From AV40 sp035568175 (lineage in GTDB: Bacteria; Verrucomicrobiota; Verrucomicrobiia; Chthoniobacterales; UBA10450): 64,000 nucleotides of DNA. Every line of letters starts with the position of its first letter. The first letter of the stretch is position 1. The position numbers were made by a program, and so were the translations under genes. The stretch is taken from assembly GCA_035568175.1 (NCBI GenBank), contig DATMON010000020.1:62001-126000 (forward strand). The letters run 5' to 3'. The notes under the pieces are model-generated. The model made no database searches, was not told the origin of the DNA, and was given only the letters and a program-made list of their open reading frames with translations. Below, piece after piece: positions 24,778 to 33,386 of this stretch.

Positions 24778-25601
24778 TGCTGAACCAGTTCGGGAAAGGC
24801 GAGGAAGATCAGCTGAACGGAATTGAAAAGCGCATGCATGGCCATGCAAACCAGGATCGATCCGCTCCATTCGTAAGCAAGGGTGAAGCAGCTTCCGAGG
24901 ACGAACAGCGGCACAGCCGATGGCAAATGGATATGCGCGGCGGCAAAGAGCAGCGAGTTAAAGACCAGGCCAACGGCGATGCCGAAATAGCGGCGCACCA
25001 CGCCGTAGATGAAAAAGCGAAAGATAAACTCTTCGGAAATCGGCGCGACCACCACCGCCAGAACGATGATCATCACCCGCTGCCCAATCGTGCCCGAGGT
25101 GTTGAAAAGATCGACAATCTCCTGCTTGCTCGATCCGCTGCCGAATGCGTCTTGAGTCAGGGCTTCGGCCAACAGAATCAATGGAGTGGCCGCGAACAAC
25201 AGAACAACCGCCGTGCTCAGCACTCGCTTAAGGGTCGTTCTGGAAAATCCGCCTAACGAGTCGATATCGATGCCACGAAACTTCAAGAAGGCGGCGACAA
25301 AGAAAACAATCAATAAGCTGAACAGAAAATTCACGATCAGATCATGACTGCCCAGCTGAACCGGCGACCGCTGCCTGAACGAAACGGTCACATTCATTAA
25401 AAGAAACAAAACCAACCCAGTGGCCAAAAACGCCTCCGGTAATCCGAATGTTTTTTCTGGCGCAGCGTCGATTCCCGGACTGGCGACTAGACGACGGGCA
25501 TTGATTTGGCGGATGAGAGTGACGTAAACGAATGCGCCCGCGAGAACAATCAGCGACCCCAAGAGAGTCCAGAGCGCGCCGCTAAAAGCACCAGCTAACA
25601 T
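24774..25601 (-). CDS. CPBP family intramembrane metalloprotease
   Basis: 275 residues, eight or so hydrophobic segments. The three catalytic motifs of the CAAX-protease/bacteriocin-processing family are present: EEFIFRFFIYG (EExxxR), FNSLLFAAAHIHL (FxxxH) and MAMHALFNSVQLI (HxxxN). Its substrate is unknown; such enzymes cleave within the membrane or act in bacteriocin self-protection. Sits in an operon sppA-CPBP-thiL-tsaE. Confidence 0.9.
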   Translation of the reverse strand: MLAGAFSGALWTLLGSLIVLAGAFVYVTLIRQINARRLVASPGIDAAPEKTFGLPEAFLATGLVLFLLMNVTVSFRQRSPVQLGSHDLIVNFLFSLLIVFFVAAFLKFRGIDIDSLGGFSRTTLKRVLSTAVVLLFAATPLILLAEALTQDAFGSGSSKQEIVDLFNTSGTIGQRVMIIVLAVVVAPISEEFIFRFFIYGVVRRYFGIAVGLVFNSLLFAAAHIHLPSAVPLFVLGSCFTLAYEWSGSILVCMAMHALFNSVQLIFLAFPELVQQ

Positions 25602-25616
25602 TTCTTTTCTGCGCGG

Positions 25617-26627
25617 CTACGGAGCGTAAAAGCTCGGCAGAAAGTAGGCGCGCCCGCTCTCGAGTTGTGGCACGAGCTGTTTCGGCAATTGGAGTTCGAT
25701 TTTCGAGTCACCGGTTTGACCGAAAGCACGAAAAAATCGAGCGAGACTAAATGGCGGCCCGTACTTCACCACCGTCGCCTGCGGTGCATTGCCAAGCTGT
25801 TTGGCTTTCGCAAACGCGTCCTCGATCTGACCCAGCCCGTCGATGAGTTTGTTACTCAACGCGTCTTTCCCGGAAAGGATCCGGCCGTCAGCAATCGTGT
25901 TGCGCAGCATTTCCGCCGGAAGACTGCGTTCCTTGGCGACGATCCCGAGAAATTTGTCGTAGGTTTGCATGACGAAACTCTGAATCAGTTCCCGTTCCTC
26001 CGGAGTCATCGGCCGCGCGCCGTTCAAAATGTCTTTGAACTTGCCGCTTTTGAAAACGACCGACGCCAGTCCGATTTTGTTGAACAACTGCTCGTAATTG
26101 AGCGTTTGAATAATCACGCCGATGCTGCCGGTGATCGTGGTCTCATTTGCCATCAAAAATTTTCCGCCGCAGGCGATGTAGTAACCGCCCGACGCGGTCA
26201 GCGAATCCATGTAAATCACGACCGGCTTACGGGCGCGCGCTTTGGTCACGGCATTGTAAATTTGATCGGAGGCGGTGACTTCGCCGCCGGGTGAATCGAT
26301 TTCGAGCACGATGGCTTTAACGCGGTTATCATCGCGCGCTTGCTGCAATGCCAGACGCATATCTTCGACCATCGAATCGCTCACGTTGCCCGGAATCGAG
26401 GAGCTGATCAGACCGCGCATCGTAATCAGCGCGATCCGGTCGGGAACCATGCGCGTACCGCGTTCAATAACGATTTCCCGGAAGCGCGGCAAAGGCTCCT
26501 CGACGTGCACACCCCCCGTCCCGAATCCACGGAACGCCGCCACCGCCAGAATGAAGTTCATGAACACGCTCGCACAGAGCGCGACAAACAAAAAAATCGT
26601 GAGACACCCCAGTTTACGGTCAGCCAT
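25617..26627 (-). CDS. sppA: Signal peptide peptidase SppA
   Basis: About 336 residues from MADRKLGCLTIFLFVALCAS, the likely start just before the signal anchor. Core: AIVLEIDSPGGEVTASDQIY, VVIYMDSLTASGGYYIACGG with nucleophile Ser in TASGG, TGSIGVIIQT, and the Lys-containing FKSGKFKDILNGARPM. It is the short form (one catalytic repeat). It digests cleaved signal peptides in the inner membrane. First gene of the - strand operon. Confidence 0.92.
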   Translation of the reverse strand: MADRKLGCLTIFLFVALCASVFMNFILAVAAFRGFGTGGVHVEEPLPRFREIVIERGTRMVPDRIALITMRGLISSSIPGNVSDSMVEDMRLALQQARDDNRVKAIVLEIDSPGGEVTASDQIYNAVTKARARKPVVIYMDSLTASGGYYIACGGKFLMANETTITGSIGVIIQTLNYEQLFNKIGLASVVFKSGKFKDILNGARPMTPEERELIQSFVMQTYDKFLGIVAKERSLPAEMLRNTIADGRILSGKDALSNKLIDGLGQIEDAFAKAKQLGNAPQATVVKYGPPFSLARFFRAFGQTGDSKIELQLPKQLVPQLESGRAYFLPSFYAP

Positions 26628-26771
26628 GGCTTTCGGTTGAAACTGCCGGATAACGAGCGGACGCACAAGCGGTTTTCGCGCACGAGCCAGACGCGAAATG
26701 TCACGAAGATGTCACTAACACAGAGTTGCTCCGCCGGACCTGCTCTCTAGCATAGCTGGTCTGGAAGCTGC

Positions 26772-27011
26772 TTGGGAATGAGGGACTTTATGAATAGCAG
26801 CGGTCATCTGGCAGTGAGCGAGGCGACGACCCGTCGCGTCAGAAAGAACAAGGCGCACAAGCGCTCGCGCAATCGCGGCCGAACCGGCAAAAACCAATCC
26901 GGCGGTCAACCCGAAACGACCATGGCCGCAGCGGGCACGCTTACCCGCACCAAAGCGCTCTTACTCGCAGCATTGCGGGTTTGGGAGCTCAAACACCGCA
27001 TCCACGAGTGA
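26772..27011 (+). CDS. Small basic protein, unknown
   Basis: 79 residues or fewer; an internal ATG gives MNSSGHLAVSEATTRRVRKN. The middle is very basic (KNKAHKRSRNRGRTGKNQ), the end ALLLAALRVWELKHRIHE is amphipathic helical. It might bind nucleic acid. The opposite strand is also open, so coding status is uncertain. Confidence 0.4.
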   Translation: MGMRDFMNSSGHLAVSEATTRRVRKNKAHKRSRNRGRTGKNQSGGQPETTMAAAGTLTRTKALLLAALRVWELKHRIHE

Positions 27012-27066
27012 CCAACGTGACGTTGGATCCAGCTGGTTTGTCTAGTTCGCGTCGGCAGCGCGCGCG

Positions 27067-27411
27067 CTAGTTCTTCGGCTCAATTTTAACGTAAATCTCA
27101 CGCGGCGCTGTTGGAAAATATTTCAGGAGCGCGGGACAGAGCCACCCTTCCATCTTGAACCGATCGCTGTAGTACCAGTTGCCGCCCGATTCTTCTCGGC
27201 GCCACTCCAGCTTCCAGTTCGCTCCCGGAAACGGCGATGCGCTAAAAATGGCGCGAAAACCTTTTTCTGCATTCGGAATGTCAGCGACCGCTTGGTCGAT
27301 CATGGTGTCGATCCCGGCAATAAACGGCTCGCGCGATAAACCGACCGCCGGATCGTCAAACACCCACGCCCCTTGATATTTGTAGGGCGCGATAACCAGA
27401 AGCGCGTTCAT
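27067..27411 (-). CDS. Small conserved protein of DUF6717 type
   Basis: The start is placed at the ATG encoding MNALLVIAPYKYQGAWVFDD, because the upstream extension to 27495 is compositionally different and contains the AAGATCGACAT word. Conserved blocks: PYKYQGAWVFDDPAVGLSRE, FIAGIDTMIDQAV and KLEWRREESGGNWYYSD. It looks like the small cytosolic family DUF6717 (family call from memory, moderate). Function unknown. Divergent from the tRNA-Arg gene. Confidence 0.7.
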   Translation of the reverse strand: MNALLVIAPYKYQGAWVFDDPAVGLSREPFIAGIDTMIDQAVADIPNAEKGFRAIFSASPFPGANWKLEWRREESGGNWYYSDRFKMEGWLCPALLKYFPTAPREIYVKIEPKN

Positions 27412-27443
27412 CGCGCCAACGCTCGAGGTTTGCGCTTGCCAAC

Positions 27444-27457
27444 GCAAGATCGACATC
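27444..27457 (+). repeat. GCAAGATCGACATC word, non-coding copy
   Basis: A full 14-bp match to the consensus, in the leader between tRNA-Arg and the 27067-27411 gene. Confidence 0.8.
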
Positions 27458-27517
27458 TTTTTCACCACAGCCGTGATTGCAGCAATGCGCAGCATGATTA
27501 CTTTCCCTCCTCAATTT

Positions 27518-27591
27518 GCGCCCGTAGCTCAGCCGGATAGAGCAACGGATTTCTAATCCGTAGGTCGGGTGTTCGAGTCACCCCGGGCGCG
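27518..27591 (+). tRNA. tRNA-Arg (anticodon TCT)
   Basis: 74 nt. Acceptor arms GCGCCCG and CGGGCGC pair fully; D-arm GCTC..GAGC; anticodon stem ACGGA/TCCGT with loop TTTCTAA, anticodon TCT; T-arm GGGTG-TTCGAGT-CACCC; discriminator G. CCA is not encoded. Confidence 0.96.
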
Positions 27592-27602
27592 CGTTCCTCA
27601 GA

Positions 27603-27630
27603 AGTGAACGGTGACTGGTGATTAGTGAAT
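27603..27630. repeat. Seven-base tandem array against a start codon
   Basis: Four heptads AGTGAAC, GGTGACT, GGTGATT, AGTGAAT; the last two bases belong to the ATG of the DUF5329 gene (27629). It lies between tRNA-Arg and that gene. Confidence 0.85.
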
Positions 27631-28039
27631 GGAAGCGCGCGAAGGCGCATCGATATTCGAACCAACAGCGGTGACTACCTTCATTCGCGTTCTGTTGGTG
27701 AGTATTCTTTTCTTGTCCCTTGCTCAAAAGCAGGCGGCGGCGGAATCATTGGACGAGTCGATCAAGTTCCTTCTCGATTACGTGGCGAAATCAGACGCAA
27801 CTTTCATTCGCAACGGGCAAACGCACCCTCCGCAGGAAGCGGTCAATCACATCAAGGCAAAATACGAACATTTCAAAAACGAGATCAAAACGCCGGAAGA
27901 TTTTATTCGTCTTTCTGCATCCAAGAGCTTGCTGACGGACCAACCTTATCTGGTGCGCACATCGGACGGAAAAGAAACACGTCTCGATGAATGGCTCACT
28001 CAGGCGTTAAAACAGCATCGCGCCGGACGTCACTCCTGA
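27629..28039 (+). CDS. Secreted DUF5329 (YfeK-like) protein
   Basis: 136 residues. A signal peptide (VLLVSILFLSLAQKQAAAES, about residues 22-40) then LDESIKFLLDYVAKSDATFI, NGQTHPPQEAVNHIKAKYEH, and IKTPEDFIRLSASKSLLTDQ, a family of small periplasmic proteins of unknown function. The start shown follows directly on a heptad array; a GTG nearer the signal peptide is an alternative. The 3' end overlaps the longest reading of the phospholipase gene. Confidence 0.78.
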   Translation: MEAREGASIFEPTAVTTFIRVLLVSILFLSLAQKQAAAESLDESIKFLLDYVAKSDATFIRNGQTHPPQEAVNHIKAKYEHFKNEIKTPEDFIRLSASKSLLTDQPYLVRTSDGKETRLDEWLTQALKQHRAGRHS

Positions 28040-28077
28040 TCTGTGCGGGGTACCTGGTCGGTGTTATCCTTAGGCCG

Positions 28078-29328
28078 GTGGAAAAAATTCTTTCTGCGTT
28101 CGCTCGCATTTTCTTGGTCTTCGTGATGTGCACGGCCAGCGGCTGTGCAATGAAACTGGGCAAACAGCCGCGCCATGAAGTTACGTCGCTTTATTCCGCG
28201 CGATCACCGGAATTTCGGCAATCGGCCGGTTCGCTGCTCGGACCAAATTTTGTCGCCGGCAACAACATCACCACGCTGGTCAATGGCGATCAAATTTTTC
28301 CGGCGATGTTGAGCGCAATTCGCTCAGCCAAACATTCGATTAATTTCGAGACCTACGTGTTCTGGGATGGACAGATCGGGCGCGAATTCACCCAAGCGCT
28401 GGCCGAGCGCGCACAGGCCGGCGTCCATGTAAACGCAATCTTGGACGCCCAGGGCACACAAAAGATGGGCACCGAAAATCGCTCGCGACTTCGTGAGGCC
28501 GGCGTCGAAGTCGTGAAGTACCACAGTGCGCTTTTCTTCGATCCGCGCCGTTACAACAATCGCACTCATCGCAAATTGTTGGTTGTCGATGGAAAAATCG
28601 CCTTCCTCGGCGGCGCAGGCATTGCCGATCAATGGACCGGCAACGCCGAGTCGCCACAGCATTGGCGTGACAATCATTACAAGGTGACCGGGCCAGTGGT
28701 GGCACAATTGCAGGCCAGCTTCATGAACAACTGGCTGAAAACGCGCGGCACCGTCCTGCACGGCGACGATTATTTTCCGCCGCTTCCAAGCACAGGTCCG
28801 TACCCTGCGCAGGCGCTCAGAAGCTCGGCGCGCAACACAAATCTCGATTTGATGTATCTCCTCGCAATCGCGTCCGCACAGAAAACGCTCAGGATCGAGA
28901 ACGCTTATTTTTTACCTGATGACTTAATTCGCAATGAATTGGTCGCTGCCGCCAAGCGCGGCGTGAAAATAGAGATCATCGTACCCGGGAAACTTATCGA
29001 TCAAAAACTTGTCCGCGCCGCGTCAAAACGCCACTGGCCGGAGCTGATCAAAGCGGGCATCAAAATCTACGAATATCAGCCGACGATGGTGCACGTGAAG
29101 CTCTTAATCGTCGACGACACGTTTGTCTCAGTTGGTTCAGGAAATTTCGATAACCGATCGATCCAGCTCAACGACGAAGCCAATCTCGACGTCTTGGATC
29201 GCGACTTTGCCGCCCAACAAGCTCACTTGTTCGAGATCGACAAAAAACAATCTCACGAAATGGGGCCGGGCAAAACTGGCCTTCATCCTCTCCAGCAGGC
29301 CGCGGGCTTGGCGTCGCCGCAATTGTAA
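28078..29328 (+). CDS. Phospholipase D-family protein (cardiolipin synthase-like)
   Basis: About 416 residues from a GTG; the frame is open upstream, but this start avoids the DUF5329 gene and gives a lipoprotein-like signal (FLVFVMCTASGC). Two HKD motifs: HRKLLVVDGKIAFLGGAG and HVKLLIVDDTFVSVGSGNFD, both complete, so catalysis by phosphatidyl transfer or phosphodiester cleavage is expected. Best guess is cardiolipin synthesis or a secreted phospholipase; the lipobox favours an envelope site. Confidence 0.9.
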   Translation: MEKILSAFARIFLVFVMCTASGCAMKLGKQPRHEVTSLYSARSPEFRQSAGSLLGPNFVAGNNITTLVNGDQIFPAMLSAIRSAKHSINFETYVFWDGQIGREFTQALAERAQAGVHVNAILDAQGTQKMGTENRSRLREAGVEVVKYHSALFFDPRRYNNRTHRKLLVVDGKIAFLGGAGIADQWTGNAESPQHWRDNHYKVTGPVVAQLQASFMNNWLKTRGTVLHGDDYFPPLPSTGPYPAQALRSSARNTNLDLMYLLAIASAQKTLRIENAYFLPDDLIRNELVAAAKRGVKIEIIVPGKLIDQKLVRAASKRHWPELIKAGIKIYEYQPTMVHVKLLIVDDTFVSVGSGNFDNRSIQLNDEANLDVLDRDFAAQQAHLFEIDKKQSHEMGPGKTGLHPLQQAAGLASPQL

Positions 29329-29333
29329 CAGCT

Positions 29334-29801
29334 CTACCAGCGATGAAACGCTGGATGGCCCTCTTTCACCGCGACGAAAACGCCCGTGCACGTCGCGCAG
29401 ACTTTTCCGCCCGCGCTCAATGTCCCCTCAACCGTCGCGCGAGTGTCGGTTAGATCGACAACGTGCGCTGAGAGGAAAATCGGGCCATTCGTTGGCGTCG
29501 GCCGCAGCAGCTTGATCGAATATTCCGCGGTCACTGTGCAGGGCGGATGATCCGCGGCGGAGCGCTTCATCAAGTGGTAAGCCGCCGTCCAGTTGCAATG
29601 ACAGTCGAGCAGCGTGCCGATGATGCCGCCGTTCAAAACGCCAGGAAATGCTTCGTATTTCGGTTGCGGCTTCCATTCGGCAACGACTTCGCCGTTTTTG
29701 GCAAAGCTTCGGATTCGCAGGCCCTCGGGATTCGCCGGGCCGCAACCCCAGCACGAGTTTCCAGGAGCGTATTGTTCTTGAAGCGATTCCGATTCTTTCA
29801 T
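29334..29801 (-). CDS. PaaI-type hotdog thioesterase
   Basis: About 155 residues from the ATG encoding MKESESLQEQYAPGNSCWGC. Hotdog core: YEAFPGVLNGGIIGTLLDCH, NWTAAYHLMKRSAA, TAEYSIKLLRPTP and TRATVEGTLSAGGKVCATCT. The first helix has the NGG/D region used for catalysis. It hydrolyses acyl-CoA thioesters; substrate unknown, but it follows prpC. A GTAG REP begins 2 bp before the ATG, leaving no Shine-Dalgarno. Confidence 0.85.
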   Translation of the reverse strand: MKESESLQEQYAPGNSCWGCGPANPEGLRIRSFAKNGEVVAEWKPQPKYEAFPGVLNGGIIGTLLDCHCNWTAAYHLMKRSAADHPPCTVTAEYSIKLLRPTPTNGPIFLSAHVVDLTDTRATVEGTLSAGGKVCATCTGVFVAVKEGHPAFHRW

Positions 29802-29803
29802 TT

Positions 29804-29862
29804 GTAGCGGCGCTCTATGAGCGCCGAAAATAAGTAATCCGGCGGCCACAGACCGTCGCTAC
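29804..29862. repeat. GTAG-type REPIN-like element at a start codon
   Basis: GTAGCGGCGCTCTATGAGCG with hairpin CGGCGCTC/GAGCGCCG, then CGGCGGCCACAGACCGTCG and CTAC. Fills the gap between prpC (29866) and the thioesterase ATG. Confidence 0.85.
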
Positions 29863-29865
29863 AGT

Positions 29866-31002
29866 TCACGAGCCGCTCGCTGGACCCGGATATTTCCGGA
29901 GCTTCGGCCCGGTGTAAAGCGAGCGCGGGCGAATCAATCGATTGTGGTCATGCTGCTCGGTCACGTGTGCGCACCAGCCCGCCACGCGCGAGGCCGCGAA
30001 GAGCGGCGTGTTCAATTCCGGTTTGAAACCGAGCATCCAGAAAACCGGCGCCGCATAAAGATCGACATTCGCGCACAGACTTTTCTCGCGGTCCATGACT
30101 TCTTCGAGTTTCTCGCAAATCGCCACCCAGTTTTCTTTTCCGGTGCGCTTGCCGAGATCGCGCGCAATCTCGCGCATGATCGGCACGCGCGAATCGCCCT
30201 TTTTGTAAACGCGATGGCCGAATCCCATGATCTTCGCTTTGGCAGCGAGTTGTTTCTTCAACCAGGCTTCCGCGCGATCAGGCGTTCCGATTTCTTCGAG
30301 CATCTTCATCGATTCTTCGTTCGCCCCCCCATGCAGTGGACCCTTTAATGTCCCGACCGCCGATGTCACAGCCGCATAAATCCCGGCCAGTGTTGAAGCA
30401 GTCACGCGCGCCGCGAACGTCGACGCGTTGAATTCATGATCAGCATACAAATTAAAAATCGTATCCATCATTCGCGTTTGCCACGCCTCGGGAACTTTGC
30501 CGTTTAACTTGTAAAAGAAGTTTGCCGCCTGACCCAGCTCCGGTTTTTCCGGCAACGGTTTTTCGCCCTGCGAAATTCTGTAACCATCGGTGATCAACGT
30601 CGAAACGCGCGCGATCAAGCGGATCGATTTGCGAATGTTTGCGTCGTGCGAGTTGTCGCTCAGATCCTCGTCGAACGCGCTCAACATCGAGACGCCAGTG
30701 CGGAGCATATCCATCGGGTGCGTCGATTTCGGCAAAAGTCGCAACATTTCGACGACCTCCTTCGGCAAATCGCGCTGCACTGCAATTTGTTCGCGGAATT
30801 CTTTCAGTTGCTTGGCGTTGGGGAGCTCGCCGTTCAGGAGGAGATAAGCGACTTCCTCGAACGTCGCTTTGTTCCCCATCTCGTGGATGTCGTAGCCGCG
30901 GTACATCAGGCCCGCGTTCGGGTCGACCCAACAGATCGCCGTCTCGCCCGCGATCACTCCCGCCAAGCCCGGGCTGTACTCTGGTTTTGCTTCAGTGCTC
31001 AT
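29866..31002 (-). CDS. prpC: 2-methylcitrate synthase (citrate synthase family)
   Basis: 378 residues. Citrate synthase family blocks GLAGVIAGETAICWVDPNAG, YRGYDIHEM, HEFNASTFAARVTASTLAG, GPLHGGANEESMKML with active His, MGFGHRVYKKGDSRVP with active His and the Asp region VDLYAAPVFWMLG. The methylcitrate assignment rests on the prpD-prpB-prpC order; plain citrate synthase activity is not excluded. It joins propionyl-CoA and oxaloacetate. Confidence 0.9.
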   Translation of the reverse strand: MSTEAKPEYSPGLAGVIAGETAICWVDPNAGLMYRGYDIHEMGNKATFEEVAYLLLNGELPNAKQLKEFREQIAVQRDLPKEVVEMLRLLPKSTHPMDMLRTGVSMLSAFDEDLSDNSHDANIRKSIRLIARVSTLITDGYRISQGEKPLPEKPELGQAANFFYKLNGKVPEAWQTRMMDTIFNLYADHEFNASTFAARVTASTLAGIYAAVTSAVGTLKGPLHGGANEESMKMLEEIGTPDRAEAWLKKQLAAKAKIMGFGHRVYKKGDSRVPIMREIARDLGKRTGKENWVAICEKLEEVMDREKSLCANVDLYAAPVFWMLGFKPELNTPLFAASRVAGWCAHVTEQHDHNRLIRPRSLYTGPKLRKYPGPASGS

Positions 31003-31045
31003 TGTCTTTCGTCACGTTAACAACGATACGCCATTCGACAAATGA

Positions 31046-31918
31046 TCAGTCGCGAAAACCTGTCCATTCTTCCGCAGCCGGGTCGTAGTCGAGCAACTCG
31101 TAAAGTTCCGGCCGCGTTTGCATCTCGTCGATCCAATCCTTTTGGGTGCCGCTCTTTTTCAGCGCGCGCAGGAATTCGTCGCTGGCTTTCATCGCAACCC
31201 GGAACGCGCTCTGCGGGAAAATCACCATCCGGTAACCGATCTCGGACAGCTCTTTGCAGGAAAGCAGCGGGCTTTTGCCAAACTCGGTCATGTTCGCGAG
31301 CAATGGCAGATCGATCTCTTTGGCAAAATCGCGGAACTCATCCGCGCTTTGCAAGGCTTCCGGAAAGATCGCATCCGCGCCCGCGGTGAGATATTCCCCG
31401 GCCCGCTCGACCGCGCGATCAAAGTCTTCCACCGCCCGCGCATCCGTCCGCGCGATGATCATGAAATCGGGATCCCGCCGCGCCGCCACCGCCGCTTTAA
31501 TTTTCCCCACCATCTCTTCAAGATTCACGATCGATTTCCCGGAGAGGTGTCCGCAACGCTTTGGAAACTCCTGGTCTTCGATGTGACAACCGGCCAGGCC
31601 AGCCTTCTCCAATTCCCGAATTGTTCGGGCAACGTTTTCGGATCCCCCAAAACCGGTGTCCGCATCGACAATCGCCGGAATTTTGACCGCATTCGCGATA
31701 TAACCTGCCAATCGCGCGACTTCGGTGAGCGTTAGTAAACCAATGTCGGGCACGCCAGCGGTCGCGTTGGCCATTCCCGCTCCGCTAACATAAACCGAAT
31801 CGAAGCCCGCGCGCTCGACCTGTCGGGCCATTGCCGCATTTGGCACGCCCGGCATCATGACTGTTCCTTTCGCGATCAGCTGCCGGAAGGTTGTCGTCAC
31901 GCGCTCGGTTTTTTTCAT
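31046..31918 (-). CDS. prpB: 2-methylisocitrate lyase
   Basis: 290 residues. Signature KRCGHLSGK with the catalytic Cys, Mg-binding DADTGFGGSENV, EDQEFPKRCGH, IIARTDARAVEDFDRAVERA and PLLANMTEFGKSPLLS. It cleaves methylisocitrate to succinate and pyruvate. Between prpD (2 bp) and prpC (43 bp), one operon for propionyl-CoA oxidation. Confidence 0.94.
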   Translation of the reverse strand: MKKTERVTTTFRQLIAKGTVMMPGVPNAAMARQVERAGFDSVYVSGAGMANATAGVPDIGLLTLTEVARLAGYIANAVKIPAIVDADTGFGGSENVARTIRELEKAGLAGCHIEDQEFPKRCGHLSGKSIVNLEEMVGKIKAAVAARRDPDFMIIARTDARAVEDFDRAVERAGEYLTAGADAIFPEALQSADEFRDFAKEIDLPLLANMTEFGKSPLLSCKELSEIGYRMVIFPQSAFRVAMKASDEFLRALKKSGTQKDWIDEMQTRPELYELLDYDPAAEEWTGFRD

Positions 31919-31920
31919 GG

Positions 31921-33285
31921 TCAGTGAACCCGCAGCAGTTTCATCAAATGATGCACGCCTTTCTGTTCGTCCAGACTCCAGACGTGCTCAATAACCTTCG
32001 CGGCGTGATCGCGGCTGAACGTCGGCTCGACCAGTTTCAAAAATTTCTTTTCCACTTCAAAATCCTCGAGGCGATTCTTAGCGTGCCCGAGTGGGTAATC
32101 GACGCGCTTGGTCAGGCGTTTTCCGTCCGCAAGATCGACATGCACGATGTTCGCGACCGCGCCCGGATACAACGTGCTTAGCTCCGCATTACGCTCAACC
32201 TTCACGTTCTCAAGAAATTTCCAGATCTTCGGATCCATGAAACGGTCCGGTTGGAATTGCTTCTCCGTTACGTCGCCGTCGATCAACGCGATCGCCGTGA
32301 TGTAGGGCAAACTGTGATCGGCCGTTTCACGCGTCTCCGGTTTCCATTTTTCCGGTTCGCTCCCGATAATATCCACTGACGCATCGTGGCTCTCGATCGT
32401 CATCGACTTCACTTGAGACAGATCGTCGATTTGCTCTCGAAGAAACAACGCCGCCTCGATCGCGCTCTGGCTGTGATATTCGGCCGGCCAATACTTAATG
32501 CTCGTGTTCAGGATCATCGCAGGCGCGCCTTTAAATTTTTCGCCCACGTTGCCCAGCGAAACGCCAAGTTCTTTTTCGAAACCCATTTGGCCCTCGAAAA
32601 TTGGAGCCGGACCGGTCATCCCAGCGCGAGCCAGCAATGCTGAGTAAACGCCGCGACGCGCAGCGTCGGCAAAGGCGACGCCTTTCCAGTGAGAAAGCTC
32701 GCCGACCCGCGCCTGCCGCATCGCCGCGCAACACACACCGGCGATATTCACAGCGTGCCGCGTTTTCTCAGGATCAAGCTTCATTAACTTCGCTGCAGCG
32801 AGCGCCGTGGAAAAAGCGCCGTAGGTCACGTGGTCCCACCCGCGCGCCCGAATGCTGGCCGCGTCGCAAAACCGGCACTGAACTTCGTAAGCAAGCGCGA
32901 CCGCAGTAATGAATTCCTTGCCCGTCGCACCGACGCTTTCGGCAACCGCCAGCGCCGCTGAAATATTATCGCTCGGATGCGCCGGCTCTTTCGACAAGTA
33001 GGTGTCGTTGTAATCGAAGTAGCGAATGCAACATCCGGTTGCGAACGCGGCCCAATCCGGCGGAGCTTGGTGGCTCGTTCCAATAATTGTCGATCCGTGC
33101 TTCGCCGAAAATTCCGACGCGACATCGCGTGCGATTTTGCAAGGCTCTTCGTTCCAGGCACCGATTGCGCAGCCAAGCGAATCGGTTACTCGGCGCCTGA
33201 CTTCGTGCACAACTTCTTTCGAAAGATCTTCGAAGTGAACCGAGCAAACGTAATCAGCAAGTTGGTGAGCAAGTGTGTTGGTCAT
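31921..33285 (-). CDS. prpD: 2-methylcitrate dehydratase PrpD (MmgE/PrpD family)
   Basis: About 454 residues from the ATG encoding MTNTLAHQLADYVCSVHFED. Family blocks RRVTDSLGCAIGAWN, YFDYNDTYLSKEPAHPSDNI, AYEVQCRFCDAASIRARGWD and PEKWKPETRETADHSLPYIT. It dehydrates 2-methylcitrate without an Fe-S cluster. First gene of the prp operon; a paralogue lies at 52412-53854. Confidence 0.92.
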   Translation of the reverse strand: MTNTLAHQLADYVCSVHFEDLSKEVVHEVRRRVTDSLGCAIGAWNEEPCKIARDVASEFSAKHGSTIIGTSHQAPPDWAAFATGCCIRYFDYNDTYLSKEPAHPSDNISAALAVAESVGATGKEFITAVALAYEVQCRFCDAASIRARGWDHVTYGAFSTALAAAKLMKLDPEKTRHAVNIAGVCCAAMRQARVGELSHWKGVAFADAARRGVYSALLARAGMTGPAPIFEGQMGFEKELGVSLGNVGEKFKGAPAMILNTSIKYWPAEYHSQSAIEAALFLREQIDDLSQVKSMTIESHDASVDIIGSEPEKWKPETRETADHSLPYITAIALIDGDVTEKQFQPDRFMDPKIWKFLENVKVERNAELSTLYPGAVANIVHVDLADGKRLTKRVDYPLGHAKNRLEDFEVEKKFLKLVEPTFSRDHAAKVIEHVWSLDEQKGVHHLMKLLRVH

Positions 33286-33386
33286 TGGAAAATTGAAACT
33301 CCAATCTGCCGATGAATTCTGCGTCGGCAACTCTGGACGGCGCCGGCTCGCTCGCATTCGGATGATCCGTGGTTAATCTCTCCCAC

